Assembly: GCA_012839145.1 (NCBI GenBank)
Contig: DUNY01000281.1
Coordinates: 1-12,510 of the forward strand
DNA from: Thermoanaerobacterales bacterium
Lineage (GTDB): Bacteria; Bacillota; Thermosediminibacteria; Thermosediminibacterales; Tepidanaerobacteraceae
Direction of reading: 5' to 3'
DNA length: 12,510 nt
Shown here: positions 1 to 4,501 of the stretch, one piece after another
Numbering within the stretch: position 1 is the first letter of the stretch
Layout: every line of letters begins with the position of its first letter
Notes under the pieces: model-generated
What the model saw: the letters and a program-made list of their open reading frames with translations, nothing else
Told to the model about the DNA's origin: nothing
Database searches by the model: none
Made by a program: the position numbers and the translations under genes

Positions 1-1
1 C

Positions 2-1288
2 ATGAAGAGTTATGATTGGTTGGAGGACTTTATCCTTAATATCAACAAACCTATTTTGGTTATATCCCATGATCGATTTTTGCTGGATAATGTGGTAAAT
101 AAGATATGGGAATTAACTTCTTTGGATTTGAAGGTGTATGAAGGTAACTACACCGCATACAAAGTTCAAAAGGAGAATGAGAAAAAGAGTATCACAAAGG
201 AATACGATAATCAGCAGATGAAGATTCGGCACTTGAAACAAGTGATAAGTAATAGAAAAAGCTGGTATAGCAGTGCCCATAAAGCTGCGGGCACTAACGA
301 TTTTTATAGGTCAAAGGCAAAAAAGCATGCCAAGGTCCTAAAGGCCAAGGAAAGACAACTGGAAAGAATAGAAAAGGCAAAAGTCGATAAACCTCAAAAA
401 CCGGTGTCCCCCGCTTTTGAGATTATAAATAAAAGCATCACCGGCAAGAGGTTTCCGCTGTTTGTTGTTCAAGGGAAAAATCTATGTAAAAGTTTCGGTG
501 AAAGGCAAATTTTAACGGATATTTCTTTCAATATAAAGCGGCAGGATAAAATCGCATTGATCGGAGAAAACGGTGTGGGAAAGACAACACTGCTTAAAAT
601 AATATGCGGTTTGGATGAAGAATTCAGCGGCAATATAAATATTAACCCATCAGTAAAAATCGGCTATTTTGCTCAGGAACTTGAGAATTTGAATAATGAG
701 GCCACGATACTTGATGATGTGTTAATTGAAGGCGCTACAGTGGAAGAAGCCCGATTACTTCTTGCAGGTTTGCTTTTTAGAGGTGAGGATGTTTTCAAAA
801 AGATTAGTCACTTGAGCATGGGCGAAAAGGGTAGAGTCGCCTTTGCAAAGCTGAATTTATCCGGTGCCAATTTGCTGGTTTTGGATGAGTCTACCAACTA
901 CATGGATATAATATCAAAAGAAAAAATTGAAGAAGTATTGGAAGAGTTTAACGGCAGTATTATTTTCGTATCACATGACCGGTATTTTATCCGACGTTTG
1001 GCAAATAGGGTTTTTACGATAGAAGACAAACAACTGCACTGTTTTGATGGAGATTATGAGTATTATCTGGCTAAGCGGAAAAAACAAAGACAGAAAAAAG
1101 AAATTGGGATTGAATATGGTATTTTAAGTGACAATATTAAGCGACTGGAACTGGAGCTTGCCTTCTTAAGCGGAAAACTGAATGAAACTTCCGATGAAGA
1201 AGAAAAAGAGAAACTAGATGAAAGATTTTTAATGGTGGCTAAGGAGCTTAACAAAAACAGGGAGCTTCTTTTGAAAAATCGAAAATAA
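2..1288 (+). CDS. ABC-F family ATPase, antibiotic-resistance/ribosome-protection type (5' partial)
   Basis: This is the C-terminal two thirds of a soluble twin-ATPase ABC-F protein. Such proteins act on the ribosome, and some protect it from antibiotics. The visible part opens at the end of the first ABC domain, with its H-loop motif VISHD at residues 20-24. A basic, charged inter-domain linker follows at about 55-140. The second ABC domain has Walker A GENGVGKT (188-195), signature LSMGEKGRVA (271-280), Walker B LLVLDE (291-296) and H-loop SHD (324-326). A charged helical tail runs from 360 to 428. There are no membrane segments. The ATG at base 2 is probably an internal Met just after the first Walker B, so the gene continues to the left of the window. 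The LSxGE-type signature and long linker resemble the Vga/Lsa/CplR resistance branch, but the exact subfamily is inference. Walker B is followed by Ser (LDEST) where Pro is usual. Confidence 0.9.
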   Translation: MKSYDWLEDFILNINKPILVISHDRFLLDNVVNKIWELTSLDLKVYEGNYTAYKVQKENEKKSITKEYDNQQMKIRHLKQVISNRKSWYSSAHKAAGTNDFYRSKAKKHAKVLKAKERQLERIEKAKVDKPQKPVSPAFEIINKSITGKRFPLFVVQGKNLCKSFGERQILTDISFNIKRQDKIALIGENGVGKTTLLKIICGLDEEFSGNININPSVKIGYFAQELENLNNEATILDDVLIEGATVEEARLLLAGLLFRGEDVFKKISHLSMGEKGRVAFAKLNLSGANLLVLDESTNYMDIISKEKIEEVLEEFNGSIIFVSHDRYFIRRLANRVFTIEDKQLHCFDGDYEYYLAKRKKQRQKKEIGIEYGILSDNIKRLELELAFLSGKLNETSDEEEKEKLDERFLMVAKELNKNRELLLKNRK

Positions 1289-1356
1289 TCATGAAAGACT
1301 GCGCCGCCTTTGGGCTATCCTAAAATAAATGGGATACTAAGCATTTACTGAGAATA

Positions 1357-1410
1357 GAAATTGACTTGGAATAAATGTAGCTTTGGGAGATTTTATTCCA
1401 AGTCAATTTC
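1357..1410. repeat. Exact 19-bp inverted repeat covering the end of the RemA-like gene
   Basis: GAAATTGACTTGGAATAAA at 1357-1375 is repeated exactly in inverted form at 1392-1410, with a 16-base spacer. The right arm encodes the last five residues and the stop codon of the minus-strand RemA-like gene. The arms are A/T-rich and no T-run follows on either strand, so this is not a textbook intrinsic terminator. It could still stop or stabilise the convergent transcripts. A second 10-bp inverted repeat (GGAGATTTTA 1386-1395, TAAAATCTCC 1417-1426) overlaps the right arm and would compete with the first hairpin. Confidence 0.8.
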
Positions 1411-1764
1411 ATGTTGTAAAATCTCCTTAATTCGTCCTTCGATATCTTCCAAATCAAGACCGGCTTCCTTCTTTATGCTTTTTCTGAGCATTGGGCCGAC
1501 TTTGGAAATATCGTCTAAAACATCCTGTAACAGTTCAAGGGCAGATGTAGCTTCTAACACCTCTATGGGAGTTCTAACAATATTTGCAACAATGGAATTC
1601 TCTGTTCTTGAAGCGATAATGGGAGTGGGAAACTGTTCAATGTATACCTTGGTACGGCGACCGGGTCCTCGACCATCTTCTATGGGTTCAAGTGCCACAA
1701 TTTTGTCTGAGCGAACATATTTGCCATAACCCAAAGGAACTATAACCTGCTCCCTTATTTCCAT
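1393..1764 (-). CDS. RemA-like (DUF370) protein with C-terminal extension
   Basis: A 123-residue protein. Residues 8-62 resemble RemA/DUF370, a small DNA-binding regulator of extracellular matrix genes in Bacillus. The family pattern is a GFGN-V-...-R-I stretch, then a GRRT motif followed by a beta strand. Here this reads LGYGKYVRSDKIVALEP at 11-27 and GRRTKVYIE at 36-44. The remaining 60 residues are mostly helical and charged and are not part of ordinary RemA, which is about 80-90 residues long. The ATG at 1764 is preferred because AAGGA lies 10 bases upstream; the in-frame GTG at 1773 is too close to that site. The gene appears to share a transcript with the small ORF at 1898-1969. The family assignment is from pattern similarity only, so a different fold cannot be excluded. 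Confidence 0.65.
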   Translation of the reverse strand: MEIREQVIVPLGYGKYVRSDKIVALEPIEDGRGPGRRTKVYIEQFPTPIIASRTENSIVANIVRTPIEVLEATSALELLQDVLDDISKVGPMLRKSIKKEAGLDLEDIEGRIKEILQHEIDLE

Positions 1765-1897
1765 ACAATTCACATCCTTATAATGGTTTTATTAGTTTTT
1801 GCCGTGAGACAGAGCTTATTCCATTCTTAAAGGCTAGCTCATAGACGAAACTAAAGTTTGTCGTAGGCCAATACGATGAAATTATTAGAGTAAATAA

Positions 1898-1969
1898 TTA
1901 GTGACTGTTGAGCCTGTAGGGGAACTTTTCATTATCAGCTGATTCAAGAATCCACCACAGAGAAGACAT
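1898..1969 (-). CDS. Putative 23-residue small protein or leader peptide
   Basis: This short ORF begins MSSLWWILES and ends KFPYRLNSH. It has an excellent ribosome binding site (AAGGAGGG), six bases from GGAGG to the ATG at 1969; another ATG lies directly before it at 1972. A near-consensus promoter sits about 30 bases upstream of the start, so the ORF is the first translatable unit of the transcript leading to the RemA-like gene. The peptide has a Trp pair and an amphipathic, charged second half, and no clear signal peptide or transmembrane helix. It is not recognised. It may be a real small protein or a regulatory leader peptide. The 133 bases that follow contain a hairpin-forming stretch (GACAAACT near 1861 with AGTTTCGTC near 1848) but no clear terminator. 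Confidence 0.5.
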   Translation of the reverse strand: MSSLWWILESADNEKFPYRLNSH

Positions 1970-2008
1970 CATGACCCTCCTTTTTAAATTTTTCAGTATT
2001 TTAATTCA

Positions 2009-2037
2009 ATTATACGTGTTTATTGTAATTTTCACAA
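2009..2037 (-). promoter_or_regulatory. Vegetative promoter for small ORF and RemA-like gene
   Basis: On the minus strand, -35 TTGTGA (2037-2032) and -10 TATAAT (2014-2009) are separated by 17 bases. The predicted start point is near 2002, giving a 5' leader of about 30 bases to the small ORF and about 240 bases to the RemA-like gene. Confidence 0.7.
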
Positions 2038-2086
2038 GTGTCTGGGGAAGATTAGCCCTGATTAACAAACTCAGGATAATTTCAGA

Positions 2087-2115
2087 TTGACGTATAGCAG
2101 AAACCATGGTATATT
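2087..2115 (+). promoter_or_regulatory. Vegetative promoter for the 2194-3609 gene group
   Basis: TTGACG (2087-2092) and TATATT (2110-2115) are separated by 17 bases. The predicted start point is near 2122, inside the inverted repeat at 2118-2144. This promoter is back to back with the minus-strand promoter at 2009-2037. Confidence 0.7.
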
Positions 2116-2117
2116 TA

Positions 2118-2144
2118 TTTTAGTAATTTACTACATTACTAAAA
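2118..2144. promoter_or_regulatory. Candidate repressor operator at the transcription start
   Basis: TTTTAGTAAT (2118-2127) and ATTACTAAAA (2135-2144) form an exact 10-bp inverted repeat with a 7-base spacer. It begins three bases after the -10 box and overlaps the predicted start point, where a bound protein would block transcription. A further half-site, TTACTAAA, lies at 2160-2167. The binding protein is unknown and no regulator gene is adjacent. Confidence 0.5.
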
Positions 2145-2193
2145 TACTAGAATAATAATTTACTAAACATCTATTAAAACCGAGGTGTAATGA

Positions 2194-2673
2194 ATGAAAA
2201 TTCCTGTTTTATTAAAGCACAAACCTGTTATCGTGTCTGAAAACTATGAGAATATAGACGGTAGAAATGCTTACAAATCTGATGCCAAGGGTCTGTCATT
2301 AGGACTTGCCCAGTGGAGTGACCGGGGAAAGTTGGACATTTCGGCGAAAGTGTGGAGGCATACAGGAGAGAAATGGTCAAGGCAATCAGAAGAGCTGCCC
2401 CTTCATCGAGTGCTGGATCTTGCAATACTAATCACGAGATCAATTGAGTATTTAAGGGAAGCTTACCGCCATGAAAAACTATATGATCCTGAAAATCCAA
2501 TGATTGATAGGATAGGTTTGCAAGGGGATGCCATGACGGTGTCTGTTTGCACTGACAACGAGATGATTGATGAGGATATAAAATTATTTTTGGATTGTCT
2601 TGGCAAAGACGATGAGATAATTGGTGAAAGGCTTCGCCGTCTTTCGACAATCCTAAAAGAGATGGGATATTAA
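2194..2673 (+). CDS. Conserved protein of unknown function (DUF6530-like)
   Basis: A 159-residue soluble protein with no signal peptide or membrane segment. It starts at an ATG behind GAGGTG (six-base spacing). The N-terminal half is rich in conserved-looking polar and aromatic positions (KPVIVSENYENIDGRNAY at 10-27, then a W/G-rich strand region). The C-terminal half is mainly helical and acidic, including a stretch around 111-122 with GDAMTVSVCTDN. From memory it resembles a family of uncharacterised Firmicute proteins, probably DUF6530, but this was not checked. It is the first gene after the promoter at 2087 and lies 14 bases before the GIY-YIG-like gene, so the two are probably co-transcribed. 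No enzymatic motif is recognised. Confidence 0.8.
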   Translation: MKIPVLLKHKPVIVSENYENIDGRNAYKSDAKGLSLGLAQWSDRGKLDISAKVWRHTGEKWSRQSEELPLHRVLDLAILITRSIEYLREAYRHEKLYDPENPMIDRIGLQGDAMTVSVCTDNEMIDEDIKLFLDCLGKDDEIIGERLRRLSTILKEMGY

Positions 2674-2687
2674 GGAGATTACGGGAT

Positions 2688-3020
2688 ATGAACAAGAAAG
2701 AACTTATTGCAAGATACAAGGCACGCCCCGTTACCGGTGGGGTGTTTAAGATTAGGAATACACAAAACGGCAGGTATTTACTTGCAAGCGGTATTGATAT
2801 AAAGGGAGACCGCAATCGTTTCAACTTCTCTGTTGCTACCGGTTCCTGTGTTCACATGAAGTTACAAAAAGATTGGAACACATTCGGCCCGAAAGCATTT
2901 GTATTTGAGGTTCTGGATGAATTGGAAAAAAAACCGGAACAGGAAACGAAAGCATTTGCTGAGGATTTAAAAATGCTGGAGCAGATGTGGCGTGAGAGAT
3001 TAGACGGAGATGAATATTAA
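2688..3020 (+). CDS. GIY-YIG-like domain protein, degenerate motif
   Basis: A 110-residue protein made mostly of one GIY-YIG-like fold: GVFKIRNTQNGRY at 18-30 matches the first two strands of the family, and the region KLQKDWNTFGPKAFVFEVLDELEKK (split across about 58-82) matches the helix and strand of small GIY-YIG proteins in Firmicutes. The usual YIG triplet is replaced by the YLLASG segment at 30-35, so nuclease activity is doubtful. A charged helix forms the C-terminus. The start ATG has AAGGAGA nine bases upstream and lies 14 bases after the preceding gene, which indicates co-transcription. Role unknown. The similarity is to the subfamily as a whole, not to a characterised nuclease. Confidence 0.75.
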   Translation: MNKKELIARYKARPVTGGVFKIRNTQNGRYLLASGIDIKGDRNRFNFSVATGSCVHMKLQKDWNTFGPKAFVFEVLDELEKKPEQETKAFAEDLKMLEQMWRERLDGDEY

Positions 3021-3102
3021 TAAGAGGATTTTTTTCAAAAGTGTCAAAGTATATATTCAGTGATGTTCGGGAAAATATAATTTACTTGAGGAGGTGATCC
3101 AA

Positions 3103-3609
3103 GTGAAACGTGTTGCCATACTTATTGAGAAGTTTTTCGATGAAAAAGAGCTTATTTACCCTTATTATCGCTTGAAAGAGGCGGGATATGAGGTCCATTT
3201 GGTAGGCTCAGAAAAAGACGAGACATATCCGGGCAAAAGTACTTTTACGGAAAAAAGTACTCATTCCTCCAAGGAGGTAAAGGCTGAGGATTACGATGCA
3301 GTTGTAATACCGGGAGGATATTCCCCCGATCATATGCGGAGAAACAAAGACACAATTAATTTTGTAAAAGAAATGGATCGGTTGGGTAAACCTATAGCTG
3401 CCATTTGCCACGGACCTTGGATGATGGTTTCTTGCTGTGATTTAAAGGGTAAAAAACTGACTGGATTTTTCTCAATAAAGGATGATATAGCAAATGCCGG
3501 TGCAGAGTATGTGGATGCAGAGGTAGTAGTGGACGGAAATATAATAACATCAAGAACTCCAAAAGATTTACCGGCATTTCTAAAGGCGATAATTGAGAAG
3601 ATAGGATAA
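3103..3609 (+). CDS. DJ-1/PfpI family protein
   Basis: A 168-residue single-domain protein of the DJ-1/PfpI superfamily (class I glutamine-amidotransferase-like fold), a group that includes proteases, deglycase or glyoxalase-type enzymes and stress proteins. The nucleophile elbow is AICHGPW, with Cys102 and His103. The early acidic stretch around 9-16 followed by ELIYPYYRLKEAGYEV matches the PfpI/YraA branch. VVIPGGYSPDHMR at 67-79 forms the second conserved loop. The start is taken as the GTG at 3103: AGGAGG followed by TGATC, a near-complete complement of the 16S 3' end, lies eight bases upstream. An in-frame GTG at 3094 is part of that site and is rejected. The reaction cannot be named from sequence. 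The gene follows the GIY-YIG-like gene by 82 bases and ends before a strong hairpin. Confidence 0.9.
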   Translation: MKRVAILIEKFFDEKELIYPYYRLKEAGYEVHLVGSEKDETYPGKSTFTEKSTHSSKEVKAEDYDAVVIPGGYSPDHMRRNKDTINFVKEMDRLGKPIAAICHGPWMMVSCCDLKGKKLTGFFSIKDDIANAGAEYVDAEVVVDGNIITSRTPKDLPAFLKAIIEKIG

Positions 3610-3628
3610 AAAATACCCGCAGAATGTG

Positions 3629-3669
3629 TAAGCCGGCTTTGCCCTTTCACTTTTGGCAAAGCCGGCTTA
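3629..3669. terminator. Bidirectional terminator-like hairpin between convergent genes
   Basis: TAAGCCGGCTTTGCC (3629-3643) pairs exactly with GGCAAAGCCGGCTTA (3655-3669) across an 11-base loop, giving a 15-bp G/C-rich stem between the ends of the DJ-1-like and cheX genes. The T-run on the plus side is poor. On the minus side a T-run occurs about 13 bases past the stem. It probably acts on both transcripts. Confidence 0.8.
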
Positions 3670-3688
3670 TGTATTATTAAAAATATTA

Positions 3689-4156
3689 CTATTTATCCAT
3701 CAGTGCTATATCTAAATCTATGGTTCCGCCGGAACTGAGGTTTAAAGGAATACACAGGGTTTTCATTTTAGGTGTGGAAATCTGTATATTTTCTCCTGTC
3801 ATTAATGACGGAGGTGTGATTTCTATTTTTATACCCTTATTGTATAAAATGGTAGCCGCATTTCCCAAAATCATATTGGCTGATTCAGCAATAGCACTTT
3901 TGGACATTTCGTCCAGTTCAGTTATTTTCATTCCCATCATCATAGCTGAGGCAATCTTAAAGCTTACGGCTTTATCCATGCTGAATATGACTTGACCTTG
4001 TAAACCACCCATAATCCCAACAATAACTACTATGCTTTCGCTGGTATAAGGAGATGACCTTAAAAATACTTTGCCTAAGGATACATCAATATTTGCAACA
4101 GTTTTTATGACTGACCTACTGGCTTCTATAAATGGATTAATGTATTCTACATTCAT
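3689..4156 (-). CDS. cheX: CheX-type chemotaxis phosphatase
   Basis: A 155-residue cytoplasmic protein of the CheC/CheX/FliY phosphatase family, which removes phosphate from CheY-P or related response regulators. The helix SAIAESANMILGNAA carries the catalytic signature Glu91-x2-Asn94, followed by the conserved PP at 115-116. A single such signature and the length match CheX rather than the two-site CheC. The start ATG at 4156 has AAAGGCGG about eight bases upstream; a longer reading frame from 4225 has no ribosome site and would start in the terminator region. No other che gene is in the window, so it may act on a distant chemotaxis system or a stand-alone response regulator. Expression is predicted to be under c-di-GMP control through the riboswitch directly upstream. 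Confidence 0.85.
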   Translation of the reverse strand: MNVEYINPFIEASRSVIKTVANIDVSLGKVFLRSSPYTSESIVVIVGIMGGLQGQVIFSMDKAVSFKIASAMMMGMKITELDEMSKSAIAESANMILGNAATILYNKGIKIEITPPSLMTGENIQISTPKMKTLCIPLNLSSGGTIDLDIALMDK

Positions 4157-4214
4157 TATAAATACCGCCTTTGTCCGTAATATAATAATACATATCTTGT
4201 CAATAAATTTATAT

Positions 4215-4246
4215 AAAAAAACCACAGCTAGACACTGCCATGGTTT
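4215..4246 (-). terminator. Riboswitch-controlled intrinsic terminator before cheX
   Basis: On the minus strand, AAACC (4246-4242) and GCAG pair with CTGT and GGTTT, followed by a run of seven T. The flanking TATATAAA stretches can lengthen the stem. It lies between the riboswitch and cheX, so transcription ends here unless the hairpin is prevented. Confidence 0.75.
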
Positions 4247-4261
4247 ATATAAAATATAGAT

Positions 4262-4351
4262 GACCTTGGCAACCCGACTATCCTAGTGTGTTCACCGTAG
4301 ACTCGTAGCTTTGCGTCCCTGTCTTTCGATAGGTTTGCCCTTTTGCCAGTC
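4262..4351 (-). promoter_or_regulatory. c-di-GMP-I (GEMM-I) riboswitch upstream of cheX
   Basis: Read on the minus strand, this has the hallmarks of the c-di-GMP-I aptamer: the core AGGGCAAACC, a hairpin capped by a GAAA tetraloop, GGGACGCAAAGC after it, a second arm, and CGGGTTGCC at the 3' side. P1 can form between GACTGGCAA at the 5' end and TTGCCAAGGTC at the 3' end, nine pairs with an AA bulge. In the family, c-di-GMP is bound at the junction and P1 is stabilised. The P1 3' strand (4271-4263) can instead pair with the 5' arm of the terminator (4244-4236), which suggests a ligand-induced OFF switch for cheX. Confidence 0.93.
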
Positions 4352-4363
4352 TAATATTTAATT

Positions 4364-4392
4364 ACTATAATTTAGTTAAATAGCATTAACAA
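4364..4392 (-). promoter_or_regulatory. Vegetative promoter for the riboswitch-cheX transcript
   Basis: On the minus strand, TTGTTA (4392-4387) and TATAGT (4369-4364) are 17 bases apart. The predicted start is near 4357, six bases before the riboswitch P1 helix, which fits a transcript that opens with the aptamer. Confidence 0.7.
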
Positions 4393-4501
4393 TCATAGGT
4401 ATCAGGCACCAAAAACAATTATATATATTATATTCTTTGTGGGATATTTTGTCAATATATGGCGAGAAAGGCGAGAAACAGCAATAAAGTGATTGTTTTT
4501 A
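4393..4501. other. Spacer between the riboswitch promoter and the activator gene end
   Basis: No gene is seen. It holds a tandem duplication of GGCGAGAAA (4461-4469 and 4470-4478). A weak 5-bp hairpin, GTGAT/ATCAC, spans the activator stop codon at 4489-4505 and would be a poor terminator. Confidence 0.5.

Noticed and set aside
1361..1729. Plus-strand ORF opposite the RemA-like gene
   Set aside because: Antisense shadow of the RemA-like frame; low-complexity Ser-rich translation, no ribosome site, no recognised family.
3053..3081. Internal promoter before the DJ-1/PfpI gene, based on TATAAT at 3076
   Set aside because: No recognisable -35 at 16-18 bases, and the start point would fall inside the ribosome binding site.
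4198..4203. TTGACA on the minus strand between the riboswitch terminator and cheX, as a second promoter
   Set aside because: The best -10 partner (TATTAC) is only 15 bases away and no good match exists at 17. A constitutive promoter here would also bypass the riboswitch.
4157..4225. N-terminal extension of cheX starting at 4225
   Set aside because: It would add 23 hydrophobic residues encoded by the terminator-promoter spacer, with no ribosome site. The ATG at 4156 has one and fits family length.
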